Source of the DNA: [Empedobacter] haloabium | GTDB taxonomy: Bacteria; Pseudomonadota; Gammaproteobacteria; Burkholderiales; Burkholderiaceae_D | Assembly: GCA_008011715.2 (NCBI GenBank) | Contig: CP136508.1 | Coordinates: 3,968,001-4,032,000 of the forward strand | Length of the DNA stretch: 64,000 nucleotides | Direction: 5' to 3' | Made by a program: the position numbers and the translations under genes | Notes under the pieces: model-generated | Told to the model about the DNA's origin: nothing | Database searches by the model: none | What the model saw: only the letters and a program-made list of their open reading frames with translations | In this document: one piece after another, positions 35,402 through 44,095 of the stretch | How positions within the stretch are numbered: position 1 is the first letter of the stretch | How the letters are laid out: every line of letters begins with the position of its first letter

Positions 35402-38400
35402 ATGAAGATCCTGCGCATCGGCGGTAAAAACCTGGCCTCGCTGGCGGACGAATTCTCGGTGGACTTCGGCGGCGAGCCGCTGGCGTCAAGCGGCTTGTTC
35501 GCCATCAGCGGCCCCACCGGCGCCGGCAAGAGCACCCTGCTCGATGCCTTGTGCCTGGCGCTGTACGACCGCACGCCGCGCCTGGTGCACGCGCGCGGCA
35601 AGACGCCGGACGTGGGCGAGCCGATTTCCTCGGACGACCCGCGCACGCTGCTGCGGCGCGGCACGCCGGAGGGTTACGCGGAAGTGGACTTCGTCGGCAA
35701 CGACGGTAATGCCTACCGTGCGCGCTGGAGCGTGCGCCGCGCCCGCACGCGCGCTGCCGGCGCGCTGCAGCCGACCGCGATGACGCTGCACACGCTGCCG
35801 CAACTGCAACCGATCGGCGCCACCAAGACGGAAGTGAAGCAGGAGATCGAGCAGCGCATCGGCCTGAACTTCGAGCAGTTCACCCGCGCCGTGCTGCTGG
35901 CGCAGAACGAGTTCGCCACCTTCCTGAAGTCGCAGGACGACGAACGGGGCGTGCTGCTGGAAACGCTGACGGGCAGCACGATCTACAGCGACCTGTCGAA
36001 ACGGGCGCACGAGCGGCAGAAGCTGGAACTGCACAAGCTGCAGCAGTTGCGCGACCGGCTGGCCGACCAGCAGCCGCTGTCCGGCGAAGCGCGCGCCGAG
36101 ACCGAACGGCTGGCGCGCGAGGCCGATGCGGCGCTGGCGACGCTGGATACGCGCCGCGGCGCGCTGGAAGCGGACCTGCGCTGGCACGAACAGGCGGTGC
36201 GGCTGGCACAAGGCGTCGAGGAGGCGCGCGCCGAGCTGGCCCGGCGCGTTGCCGACGTCAGCGACGCGGCGCCGCGTCATGCGGCCCTGGCGCGCCATGA
36301 CGCGGTACAGGAAGCGCGGCCGCTGCACGACGAGATCGTGCGGCTGGCGGCGGAGGCGGCACAGGCGCGCGCGGGCGCGGCGCGCTGCGAACAGGAAGCG
36401 GAGCAGGCCCGCCTGGCACAAGAAGCCGCGGCTGCCGCCGCGCAGCAGTTGCAGGGCACGCTGGCCGAGGCGGAAGCGGCGCAGGCGGCGGCCGCGCCGC
36501 AGCTGGACCAGGCCAAGGCGCTGGACGCGCGCATCGAGGCGATGCAGCCGGCGCACACGCAGGCACGGGCCGCGCGCGACGCGGCGGTCGCCGTCGTCAC
36601 GCAGGCCGCGGCGGCGCTGTCGGACAAGCGCAACGACCGCCGCAAGCTGCAGGAGGCGCAGCAGTTCGGCCAGGCCTGGCTGGCGGAGCATCGCCAGTGG
36701 GCCACCCTGGGCCAGCAGTGGACCCGCTGGGACGCGCTGTTCGCCCAGGCCGGACGCGCGCTGGGCCAGGCCAATACATTCGGCGCCAAGCTGGAGCAGG
36801 CACGCGGCACCACGACGCAGCAGCGCGATGCCGAAACGGCGGCGCGCGACCAGCTGGAAGCGGCGGCGCAGCGGGCACAAGCCCTGCTGGCCCAACGCGA
36901 CGCCGCGGTGCAGGCGCTGGCCGCGTTCGACGGCGACGCACTGCAGCAGCGCCGCGCGACACTGGAACGGCGCCGCGCCGCCTTGGCGGCCGGCGAAAAG
37001 GCCTGGCTGGACCTGGCCGCGAAGTCGGCGCGGACGACGGCGCTCGACGAGCAAGGCGCCCAGCTGCGCGCCACCTTGGCCCAGGCCCAGGCGCAACTGG
37101 CGCAGGCGCAGCAGGACCATGCAGCGCGCAAGGCGGCGCTGGCGCAGGCCGAACGCGCGCTGGCGCTGGCGGAAGCGGCCTGCGGCGACAGCGTCGAGGC
37201 GCTGCGCGACACGCTGGAGGACGGCGTGCCCTGCCCCGTCTGCGGCGCCGAGGAGCATCCGTATCACGGCAACGACAAGCTGCACGCGCTGCTGGAGCAG
37301 TTGCGCCAGGACGTCGCGCAAGGCCGCGCCGCGCTGGACCAGCTGATCGAACATGGCGCCACCCAGCGCGCGCTGGTCAATGGCGGCACCGCGCAGCTGG
37401 CGCAAGTGGACACCGAACGCACGGCCCTGGCCGATGCGCTGGCGGCGGCACAGCAGCGCTGGCACGCCGCGCGGGAAGCCATCGCGGCGGCGGGTGACGG
37501 CGCGGCGCCGGCTGACGGCACCGAGCAGTGGCTGGCCGGGCGCCTGGCCGACGTGGCGGCGGGCTCGCAGGCGCTGGAGCAGGACGAGGCCGGGCTGCGC
37601 CGCGCGGCGGCGGCGCGCGATGTCGCACAGCGCGCGTATGACGAAGCGATGGCGGCGCAGGGCAAATGGCAGGCCGCGGCCGCCAACGCGGCCACCGCGC
37701 TGGCGCAGGCGGCGACCCAGCTGGAGGCGCTGCAATCGCAGCACCTGGATGCCCAGGCCCGGCTCGATACGCTGCTGGACGAACTGGAGCCGGCCTTCGA
37801 CGGCATCGAACAGGATGGCGACTGGAAGGAATCCTGGCGCGCGCATCCCGAGCACTTCCACGCGCTGCGCCAGGCCGAAGGCCGCCAGTGGCTGACGCAG
37901 CATGCCGCCATCGACGAACGGGCCGTGGCCCTGGCCGCGCTGGAAGTCGAGTTGAACGCGCTGCATGAAGCGCACGGCAAGGCGGCGGCCGACGAGCAGG
38001 CCGCCCGCGCCGCGTTCGCGGCCGCCGACGAGGGCTTGCAGCAGGCGCGCACGCAGCGCCTGGCGCTGTGGAACGGCACGCCGGTGCGCGAGGTGGAGGC
38101 ACGCCTGCGCGCCGCCTGCGACGCCGCCCGTGCGCGTCTGCAGGCGCAGCAGGACGCGGCACAACAGGCGGCGCAGCGACGCACCCGTTGCGACGAGGCG
38201 CTGGCGCAGGGCCGGCGCCGCATCGCCGAGCTGGAGGAAGCCAGCGTCGCCGCGACGGAACGCCTGGCCGCCTGGCTGGCCGAATTCCAGCAGGCGCGCA
38301 CGGAGCCGGACCTGTTCACGCCCGCACCGGACGTCGGCATCGCCTCGCTGGACGAATTGCGTGCACTGCTGGCGCATCCGCTGGAAGCCATCCGCGCCGA

Positions 38401-39187
38401 GCGGCAGGCGCTGCTGGCGCTGGAGCAGGCCGCCGCGCAGGCGCGCACGGTGCTGCAGGAGCGCGAAGCGCAATGCGCGCGGCACCGCGACAGCGCGCCG
38501 GCCGATGGCACGCAGACGATCGAGACGCTGCGCCAACTGCTGCAGGCGCTTGCCGCCGAGCGGCATGCGGCGCACGAGCAGGCCACCGGCTACCGGCTGG
38601 CGCTGGCGCGCGACGACGAACGGCGCCGCCGCGCCAGCGACGTGCTGGCCGAGATCGAACGGCAGGAGGCGGTCGAGCGCAAATGGGCGCGCCTGTCCGA
38701 GTTGATCGGCTCCGCCGACGGCAAGAAGTTCCGCAACTACGCCCAGCAATTCACGCTGGACGTGCTGCTGGGCTATGCCAACGCCCACCTGGGCCAGCTG
38801 GCGCCGCGCTACCAGCTGCAGCGCATCGACAATCCCGCGCAACCGTCGCTCGGTTTGCTGGTGCGCGACCTGCACATGGGCGACGACATGCGCTCGGTGC
38901 ACTCGCTGTCCGGCGGCGAATCGTTCCTCGTCTCGCTGGCGCTGGCGCTGGGGCTGGCGTCACTGTCGTCCAATCGCGTGCGGGTCGAATCGCTGTTCAT
39001 CGATGAAGGCTTCGGCAGCCTGGACGCGGAAACGCTGCGCGTGGCGATGGACGCGCTGGACAACCTGCAGTCGATGGGCCGGAAAGTCGGCGTGATCTCG
39101 CACGTGCAGGAGATGACGGAGCGGATCGCCACCCGCATCTCGGTGCTGCCGGGGGCTGGCGGGCGCAGTACCGTCAGCGTGCACTGA
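35402..39187 (+). CDS. sbcC: Exonuclease subunit SbcC
   Basis: Rad50-type ATPase partner of SbcD. The 1261-residue product has Walker A GPTGAGKST at 37-45, a long Ala/Gln-rich coiled coil broken by the zinc hook CPVC at 611-614, the ABC signature LSGGESFLVSLALALGLA and Walker B SLFIDEGFGSLD, then the D- and H-loop region VISHVQEM. It is longer than the E. coli protein (1048 residues), mostly through extra coiled coil. It is preceded directly by sbcD. A short CACCGG hairpin with a T run follows the gene. Confidence 0.97.
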   Translation: MKILRIGGKNLASLADEFSVDFGGEPLASSGLFAISGPTGAGKSTLLDALCLALYDRTPRLVHARGKTPDVGEPISSDDPRTLLRRGTPEGYAEVDFVGNDGNAYRARWSVRRARTRAAGALQPTAMTLHTLPQLQPIGATKTEVKQEIEQRIGLNFEQFTRAVLLAQNEFATFLKSQDDERGVLLETLTGSTIYSDLSKRAHERQKLELHKLQQLRDRLADQQPLSGEARAETERLAREADAALATLDTRRGALEADLRWHEQAVRLAQGVEEARAELARRVADVSDAAPRHAALARHDAVQEARPLHDEIVRLAAEAAQARAGAARCEQEAEQARLAQEAAAAAAQQLQGTLAEAEAAQAAAAPQLDQAKALDARIEAMQPAHTQARAARDAAVAVVTQAAAALSDKRNDRRKLQEAQQFGQAWLAEHRQWATLGQQWTRWDALFAQAGRALGQANTFGAKLEQARGTTTQQRDAETAARDQLEAAAQRAQALLAQRDAAVQALAAFDGDALQQRRATLERRRAALAAGEKAWLDLAAKSARTTALDEQGAQLRATLAQAQAQLAQAQQDHAARKAALAQAERALALAEAACGDSVEALRDTLEDGVPCPVCGAEEHPYHGNDKLHALLEQLRQDVAQGRAALDQLIEHGATQRALVNGGTAQLAQVDTERTALADALAAAQQRWHAAREAIAAAGDGAAPADGTEQWLAGRLADVAAGSQALEQDEAGLRRAAAARDVAQRAYDEAMAAQGKWQAAAANAATALAQAATQLEALQSQHLDAQARLDTLLDELEPAFDGIEQDGDWKESWRAHPEHFHALRQAEGRQWLTQHAAIDERAVALAALEVELNALHEAHGKAAADEQAARAAFAAADEGLQQARTQRLALWNGTPVREVEARLRAACDAARARLQAQQDAAQQAAQRRTRCDEALAQGRRRIAELEEASVAATERLAAWLAEFQQARTEPDLFTPAPDVGIASLDELRALLAHPLEAIRAERQALLALEQAAAQARTVLQEREAQCARHRDSAPADGTQTIETLRQLLQALAAERHAAHEQATGYRLALARDDERRRRASDVLAEIERQEAVERKWARLSELIGSADGKKFRNYAQQFTLDVLLGYANAHLGQLAPRYQLQRIDNPAQPSLGLLVRDLHMGDDMRSVHSLSGGESFLVSLALALGLASLSSNRVRVESLFIDEGFGSLDAETLRVAMDALDNLQSMGRKVGVISHVQEMTERIATRISVLPGAGGRSTVSVH

Positions 39188-39205
39188 CCGTTCGCAGAAA
39201 CCCTT

Positions 39206-39229
39206 GGGGTCAGGCACCGGTCTCCGGTG
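39206..39229. repeat. GGGGTCAGGCACCGG element with hairpin after sbcC
   Basis: GGGGTCAGGCACC leads into CACCGG-TCT-CCGGTG (39215-39229), followed by TTTGTT. The leading sequence resembles the GGGGTCAG units at 42221 and at the larger dispersed repeats. The hairpin could weakly terminate sbcC transcription. Confidence 0.5.
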
Positions 39230-39276
39230 TTTGTTAAAATCCGCCTTTACCCAAGCCGTTCATATAGAAGAGCACC

Positions 39277-39486
39277 ATGCTGAAAGCCCCCCGTACCCTG
39301 ACGTTCAAGTGCGCCAAGTGCGCCAAGGCGGTAACTGTTTCCCTGCAAAAAGTTTCCGCGTGCTCCCATATCACCCCGTATTCGGGCGTCTGCTCGTGCG
39401 GCGAAGTGAAACTGCATGCCACCGGCCAGCCGGAAGCCGTCCAGGCCTACCTGGCATCCAATGGCCTGTGGACGCACCACCACTGA
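39277..39486 (+). CDS. Small Cys-rich protein, possible zinc ribbon (69 aa)
   Basis: Family not recognised. The product LKAPRTLTFKCAKCAKAVTV...VSACSHITPYSGVCSCGEVKLHA has a CxxC pair (residues 12 and 15) and later Cys residues in VCSCG, which together could ligate one zinc ion. The C-terminus ends THHH. The ATG at 39277 follows a GAAGAG. Spacing of the cysteines and codon use argue for a genuine gene. It lies between sbcC and another unknown gene with no clear functional link. Confidence 0.7.
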   Translation: MLKAPRTLTFKCAKCAKAVTVSLQKVSACSHITPYSGVCSCGEVKLHATGQPEAVQAYLASNGLWTHHH

Positions 39487-39554
39487 GCGCCTCAAGTTAT
39501 CGGCGCCGCTGCCGATAGTTCCCGGGTGACGTGACATCTGACGAAAGGCCCACC

Positions 39555-40469
39555 ATGACTTCCATCTCGCCGTTCGGTCCCCGCCCTTACACGACAACGA
39601 CGCCCGCGGCCACGGGCCAGCCCAACACCCGGACGGACAAGACGGCGGCGCCGATCCGCCAGGCGCCCGGGTCGGCCGTGACCCCGTCCAACGTGGCCCT
39701 GTCGAGCAATGCGCTCGACCTGCAGGACCGTGTCGCCGGCCTCGGCAATGCCGCCATCGACCTGGCGCAGAACCTGCTCGGCAATTTCGCCAAGCACCTG
39801 TTCGGCGACGCGATGCAGGGCGCCACCATCGACTTCGATTCGGTCAGCCTGGATTCGCAATCGACGATGGAAGCCGGCAGGCTGCACGCCGAGGGCGCGC
39901 AGGGCGTCACCGACGCCGCCGCGTTCCGCCTGACCGACAGCGCGCATTTCCTCGGCAAGGGCACGATCACGCTGGCGGACGGCCAGAAATTCGATTTCGA
40001 GGTCGAGGTGCAGTACGAGTCGGCGCTCTCGATCGGCACCGAAAGCACGCGCCGGCGCGAACTGGCCGAGCAGAACCCGGCGATGCCGCTACCGGCCGTC
40101 GAGTTCCCGGACATCGACTGGCCGGGCAGCCTGAACGACATCTTCAAGCTGATGGACAAGCGCATGTCGGCCGACCTCAAGGCGGCCGACGGCGACATGC
40201 TGGGCACCCTGTCGGCGCGCCTGCTCAAGCTGGTCAACAGCGCGCAGGCGCTGGACACCTACGGCCCGCCGACGACGGCGCAGGTGAAACAGGCCACCAA
40301 TGCCTACGCGACGGAGTCGGCCAGCGCGCCGGCGCCTGTGAAAGCGGGCCCGCCACCCGTGCAGGCCCCGGCCCCGGAGCCGGTCGTCGATACGCAGACT
40401 GTCCCGCCACGCGGCGGCGACATCCCGCTGACGATTTCCACGACGCCGCCGCCGGACGACGCGGCCTGA
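39555..40469 (+). CDS. Hypothetical protein (304 aa)
   Basis: No named family recognised. The N-terminal 50 residues are Thr/Pro-rich and disordered (TSISPFGPRPYTTTTPAAT). Residues of about 55-200 form a globular core (VALSSNALDLQDRVAGLGNAA, GTITLADGQKFDFEVEVQYESALSIG). The C-terminus is again Pro/Ala-rich. No signal peptide is seen. The ADGQKFDFEVE segment recalls uncharacterised betaproteobacterial and pseudomonad proteins, which is only an impression. The ATG at 39555 has AAAGG six bases upstream. It appears to be a single-gene unit. Confidence 0.75.
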   Translation: MTSISPFGPRPYTTTTPAATGQPNTRTDKTAAPIRQAPGSAVTPSNVALSSNALDLQDRVAGLGNAAIDLAQNLLGNFAKHLFGDAMQGATIDFDSVSLDSQSTMEAGRLHAEGAQGVTDAAAFRLTDSAHFLGKGTITLADGQKFDFEVEVQYESALSIGTESTRRRELAEQNPAMPLPAVEFPDIDWPGSLNDIFKLMDKRMSADLKAADGDMLGTLSARLLKLVNSAQALDTYGPPTTAQVKQATNAYATESASAPAPVKAGPPPVQAPAPEPVVDTQTVPPRGGDIPLTISTTPPPDDAA

Positions 40470-40845
40470 CGGCGGCGTGGCCGTCTTATCGCCGTAGCGC
40501 CGCGTTATACTGTCCTGGGCGGGTTTCCGGGTCCAGGCCCAGGCAGTTGCGAGGATACAGGAGCAGCAGCGTGAAGACGACTGCGGCAAGGGCGCGGTGG
40601 CGTACGGTTTTGTTGTGTTTCATACGAGCTTTCAAGGATGGTGCTGCGTCCAGCCGGAGACATTCGAGCCGGTTGCACCTGTTCCGTATAGCTCGCGCCA
40701 GCATCCATGTATGCGTCGCGGCGCTCATCTCGCAAAACGCCCGGCGCCGCAAGGTCATTTGACCGTAGCCGCTATAATGCCGGGCCGCGCACGGCCGGCG
40801 CTCGCTCGCCCCGCCCGCGCTCCTGTCACCTTCACCGAAAGCACC
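40470..40845. other. 376-bp gap with a short sensor-gene remnant
   Basis: Apart from the 45-codon minus-strand fragment at 40486-40623, nothing gene-like is visible. A TATAAT at 40773-40778, 67 bp before the methyltransferase start, may be its -10 box; no good -35 pairs with it at 16-18 bp. The many open frames across this stretch lack ribosome binding sites and family similarity. Confidence 0.5.
40486..40623 (-). pseudogene. Possible 5' remnant of a propeller-type sensor gene (45 codons)
   Basis: The frame from the ATG at 40623 encodes a basic start (MKHNKTVRHRA), a hydrophobic signal-like segment (LAAVVFTLLLLYP) and LGLDPETRPGQYNAALRR before a TAA stop. Two-component-regulator-propeller sensors typically begin with a signal peptide followed by LDPxxxxxQYxxxxW. 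The match covers just that junction, after which no propeller follows. It is best read as a decayed gene start, although a short secreted peptide cannot be excluded. Confidence 0.35.
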
Positions 40846-42003
40846 ATGCAAGCATCCGATACCGCGCCTCTCATCCACTGGACCGAACAAGGCGAGCCAC
40901 GCAGCGCCCGCTGGCACTCGGAAGCGGGCATGCCGCCGCCGAAGAAGGTCGTCGTGGCGGACGACACGACCAATGCCGACACGGCCTACCGCCTGGCCTG
41001 CGAGGGCACGGCGCTACTGTGGCGCGGCGACTTCCAGAATGCGCGCCAGCTGCTGCAGGCGCTGGCGCGGCGGGCCGACCACAAGCACGGCAAAGGCAAG
41101 AAAAAGGTCGCCAAGGTGCCGGCCACGCCGACCGAAGCCTTCCACCTGCACCGCCAGGCGCAGTCGCAGCGCGCGCGCACGCTGGCGATGCTGCTGATTC
41201 CGTTCGACCCCGGTTACGTGATCCCGCTGCGCCGCGCGCCGGACGTGCACCTGGCCTGCAACGAAGCCTACGGCCGTGGCGACGATGCCTTCGTCATCTC
41301 GCTGCGCGAGCTGCAGGGCCTGATTGGCGCGCACGAGTGGCGCAAGACCGGCGTTGAGATCCCCGCGCTGGGCGCGCGCATCCACCCGCACTACGGCGTG
41401 TTCTCGCCGGTGCGCGGCGAGTACGTGCAACTGGTGGCCGATACGCCGCTGCCGCGCGGCGCCGAAGCGCTGGCGTTCGACATCGGCGCGGGCACCGGCG
41501 TGCTGTCGGCGGTGCTGGCGCGGCGCGGCGTGCGCCACGTGGTGGCGACCGACATGGACCGCCGCGCGCTGTCCTGCGCGCGCGACAACATCGCCCGCCT
41601 CGGCCTGGACGAGCAGGTCGAGCTGCTGGAGGCGGACCTGTTCCCGCCCGGCCGCGCCGCGCTGGTCGTCTGCAACCCGCCATGGGTGCCGGCGCGTCCC
41701 GGCTCGTCGATCGAGCACGCCGTCTACGATCCGGACAGCCGCATGCTCAAGGGCTTCCTGGCCGGCCTGAAGGAGCATCTGGCCGACGGCGGCGAAGGCT
41801 GGCTGATCCTGTCAGACCTGGCCGAGCACCTGGGCCTGCGCCCGCGCACGCAGCTGCTGGAATGGATCGACCGGGCCGGCCTGAAAGTGCTGGGCCGGCA
41901 GGACGTGCGCCCGGTCCACCCGCGCGCCAGCGACGCCAGCGATCCGCTGCACGCGGCCCGTTCGGCCGAGGTGACGTCGCTGTGGCGTCTGGGCGCCGCC
42001 TGA
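40846..42003 (+). CDS. Class I SAM-dependent methyltransferase (NPPW motif)
   Basis: A 385-residue protein. The C-terminal half is a Rossmann methyltransferase: SAM motif ALAFDIGAGTGVLSAVLA, acidic VVATDMDRRAL, and ALVVCNPPWVPARPGS, an NPPY-type motif used by N-methyltransferases acting on planar amides or bases (HemK/RlmG/TrmN6 group). The N-terminal 180 residues form a separate domain (TAYRLACEGTALLWRGDFQNARQLLQALARRADHKHGKGKKK) with a basic patch that may bind RNA. The substrate is unknown. The ATG at 40846 is chosen; upstream frame crosses non-coding sequence. The initiator tRNA gene lies 58 bp downstream. Confidence 0.85.
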   Translation: MQASDTAPLIHWTEQGEPRSARWHSEAGMPPPKKVVVADDTTNADTAYRLACEGTALLWRGDFQNARQLLQALARRADHKHGKGKKKVAKVPATPTEAFHLHRQAQSQRARTLAMLLIPFDPGYVIPLRRAPDVHLACNEAYGRGDDAFVISLRELQGLIGAHEWRKTGVEIPALGARIHPHYGVFSPVRGEYVQLVADTPLPRGAEALAFDIGAGTGVLSAVLARRGVRHVVATDMDRRALSCARDNIARLGLDEQVELLEADLFPPGRAALVVCNPPWVPARPGSSIEHAVYDPDSRMLKGFLAGLKEHLADGGEGWLILSDLAEHLGLRPRTQLLEWIDRAGLKVLGRQDVRPVHPRASDASDPLHAARSAEVTSLWRLGAA

Positions 42004-42020
42004 CCTTTTTTCGGCGGACC

Positions 42021-42049
42021 TTGCATAAATAAACGACCCGGTATATAAT
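42021..42049 (+). promoter_or_regulatory. Promoter of the initiator tRNA gene
   Basis: TTGCAT (42021-42026) and a consensus TATAAT (42044-42049) are separated by 17 bp. The tRNA begins 12 bp downstream, a typical arrangement for a strong stable-RNA promoter. Confidence 0.85.
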
Positions 42050-42061
42050 TCTTGCCTCAGA

Positions 42062-42138
42062 CGCGGGGTGGAGCAGTCTGGCAGCTCGTCGGGCTCATAA
42101 CCCGAAGGTCACAGGTTCAAATCCTGTCCCCGCAACCA
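42062..42138 (+). tRNA. tRNA-fMet (CAU), initiator
   Basis: The 77-nt cloverleaf includes an encoded CCA end. The anticodon loop reads CTCATAA with CAT anticodon, flanked by three G-C pairs (GGG/CCC). The acceptor begins CGCGGGG and ends CCCCGCA, giving the unpaired C1-A72 that marks initiator tRNA. TTCAAAT in the T-loop is regular. A strong promoter and terminator make it monocistronic. Confidence 0.97.
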
Positions 42139-42144
42139 GATTCG

Positions 42145-42180
42145 AAAAGCCGCTGATTCTTCGGAATCAGCGGCTTTTTT
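42145..42180 (+). terminator. Intrinsic terminator after tRNA-fMet
   Basis: AGCCGCTGATTC pairs with GAATCAGCGGCT around a TTCG tetraloop and is followed by a T run, seven bases after the tRNA end. Confidence 0.95.
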
Positions 42181-42198
42181 CATTGCCCGCCCCTACGA

Positions 42199-42255
42199 CG
42201 GCCGAGCCCGTGTCAACAATGGGGTCAGGCACGAAAGCTGACACGGCCTCGGCCG
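42199..42255. repeat. 17-bp inverted repeat enclosing GGGGTCAGGCACG
   Basis: The arms CGGCCGAGCCCGTGTCA (42199-42215) and TGACACGGCCTCGGCCG (42239-42255) differ at one position. The loop contains GGGGTCAGGCACG, a motif shared with other dispersed repeats in the window. It lies between the tRNA-fMet terminator and the phosphoesterase gene and closely resembles the element at 59276-59340 in design (stable stem around a GGGGTCAG or CTGACCCC core). Confidence 0.8.
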
Positions 42256-42339
42256 TTGGCGGCCGTCAGCGGCTCCTTTGCCCGCCCCGGCCGTGGTGTT
42301 ACACTCGGCGCGTTTCTATCAGCTCAAGAGGAGCCGCGC

Positions 42340-43977
42340 GTGACGGACCAACACGATTCCCCTTCCAATCCCTCGCGCCGCCGGCTGTTCGGCGCTGCCA
42401 CCGCCGCCAGCGTGGTCGGCGCCCTGCCCGCCATGGCCGCGCCGGCGCAGGCCAAGCCTGTCGCGAAGGGGTCGCTGGACGCCAAGCTGAAGGCGCACGT
42501 GAAGAACGTGGTCGTCATCTACCTCGAGAACCGCAGCTTCAACAACCTGTTCGCCAACTTCCCCGGCCTGGCGGCGCCACTGGCGGACGTGCCGCCGGAG
42601 CGCTATCGCCAGCGCGATGTCGACGGCAGCATCCTGCCCGAGCTGCCGAAGGTCTGGGGCGGCGCGGTGCCGGTGCCGCAGGACATCGCCGGCGTGCGCG
42701 TCGAGCTGAAGGAAGACGACGTCAAGGGCCTGCCCAACGCGCCGTTCGCGCTGAAGGACGCGACGGGCAAGCCGCTGTCGGAAGCCGTCATCACGCGCGA
42801 CCTGCAGCACCGCTTCTACCAGAACCAGATGCAGATCAACGGCGGCCGGAACGACGGCTTCGTCGCCTGGACGGACGCCGGCGGCCTGGTGATGGGTTAC
42901 TACGGCGAGACGGACAAGAACCTGGGCCTGTGGCAGGTGGCGCGCGAGTTCACCTTGTGCGACAACTTCTTCATGGCGGCCTTCGGCGGCTCCTACCTGA
43001 ACCACCAGTTCCTGATCTCGGGCCGCACGCCGGAGTACTTCAACGCGCCCCAGACCAAGGCGAAAAAGAAGATCGCCGCCACCGCCGACGGCGCCAAGGG
43101 TACGCGCCTGGCGCTGGCGCCGGACTCGCCGCTCTCCGCGCTGCAAGGTCGCGCCAGGTTCGTCAACGACGGCGCCATCACGCCGGACGGCTACGTGGTC
43201 AACACGATGTCGCCACCCTACCAGCCCAGCTACGTGCGCCCGGCGCCCGGCGGCGACCCGCTGCTGGCCGACCCGGACGACGCCAACACGCTGCCGCCGC
43301 AGAGCTACGACACGATCGGCGACCTGCTGTCGCGCAAGGGCGTGTCGTGGGCCTGGTATGGCGGCGCATGGCAGGCCGCGCTGGACGCCAAGGGCGGCGG
43401 CGCCAAGCCCAACTTCCAGGCCCACCACCAGCCGTTCAACTACTTCGCCAACTACGCGCCCGGCACGGCGGCACGCGCGCGCCACCTGCGCGACGGCGGC
43501 CTGGGCGACAGCCCGATTTCCAACCGCTTCCTGGCCGACGTGGTGGCAGGCAAGCTGCCGGCCGTCAGCTTCTACAAGCCGCAGGGCAACCTGAACCTGC
43601 ACGCGGGCTACTCGGACATCGAGTCGGGCGACCAGCACATCGTCAACGTGCTGCAGCACCTGCGCCATTCGCCGCAATGGCAGGACATGGTGGTGGTGGT
43701 CACGTTCGACGAGAACGGCGGCTGGTGGGACCACGTGGCGCCGCCGCAGGGCGACCGCTGGGGGCCGGGTTCGCGCGTGCCCGCCATCGTCGTGTCGCCG
43801 TTCGCCAAGAAGGGTGCCGTCGACCACAGCTTCTACGACACCACCTCGATCCTGCGCTTCATCACGCGCTTGCACGGCCTGCCACTGCTGGAAGGCCTGG
43901 CCGAGCGCAATCGCGCGTTCGCCGCGCGCGCCGCGCAGCCGCCCGGGGACCTGACAGGCGCCCTGGCCTTCCGCTGA
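42340..43977 (+). CDS. Tat-exported phosphoesterase (acid phosphatase / phospholipase C family)
   Basis: A 545-residue member of the phosphoesterase superfamily that includes AcpA acid phosphatase and bacterial phospholipase C. The N-terminus SRRRLFGAATAASVVGALPAMAAP is a twin-arginine signal with a likely cleavage after AMA, so it acts in the periplasm or outside. The catalytic-domain opening KNVVVIYLENRSFNNLFANFPG and the metal-site VVVTFDENGGWWDHVAPP are intact. The start is a GTG at 42340 with GAGGAG six bases upstream. Phosphatase versus lipase specificity cannot be decided. A terminator follows. Confidence 0.9.
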   Translation: MTDQHDSPSNPSRRRLFGAATAASVVGALPAMAAPAQAKPVAKGSLDAKLKAHVKNVVVIYLENRSFNNLFANFPGLAAPLADVPPERYRQRDVDGSILPELPKVWGGAVPVPQDIAGVRVELKEDDVKGLPNAPFALKDATGKPLSEAVITRDLQHRFYQNQMQINGGRNDGFVAWTDAGGLVMGYYGETDKNLGLWQVAREFTLCDNFFMAAFGGSYLNHQFLISGRTPEYFNAPQTKAKKKIAATADGAKGTRLALAPDSPLSALQGRARFVNDGAITPDGYVVNTMSPPYQPSYVRPAPGGDPLLADPDDANTLPPQSYDTIGDLLSRKGVSWAWYGGAWQAALDAKGGGAKPNFQAHHQPFNYFANYAPGTAARARHLRDGGLGDSPISNRFLADVVAGKLPAVSFYKPQGNLNLHAGYSDIESGDQHIVNVLQHLRHSPQWQDMVVVVTFDENGGWWDHVAPPQGDRWGPGSRVPAIVVSPFAKKGAVDHSFYDTTSILRFITRLHGLPLLEGLAERNRAFAARAAQPPGDLTGALAFR

Positions 43978-44032
43978 TCCGCCGCCAAGGCGGCCCGCCG
44001 TTGTGTTACACTGCGGGCCGCTATACATTGAG

Positions 44033-44064
44033 AGCCCGACTGCGACAGCCGGGCTTTTGTTTTT
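44033..44064 (+). terminator. Hairpin with T tract after the phosphoesterase gene
   Basis: AGCCCG pairs with CGGGCT across an 11-nt loop and is followed by TTTGTTTTT, 55 bp after the stop and 32 bp before the next small gene. Confidence 0.6.
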
Positions 44065-44095
44065 CGGGGCGCTTCATCCGCCCCCATTTCGGACC

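Noticed and set aside
35486..38902. 1138-codon open frame on the minus strand
   Set aside because: It is the complement of the Ala/Gln-rich sbcC coiled coil; length reflects the lack of AT-rich codons, not coding function.
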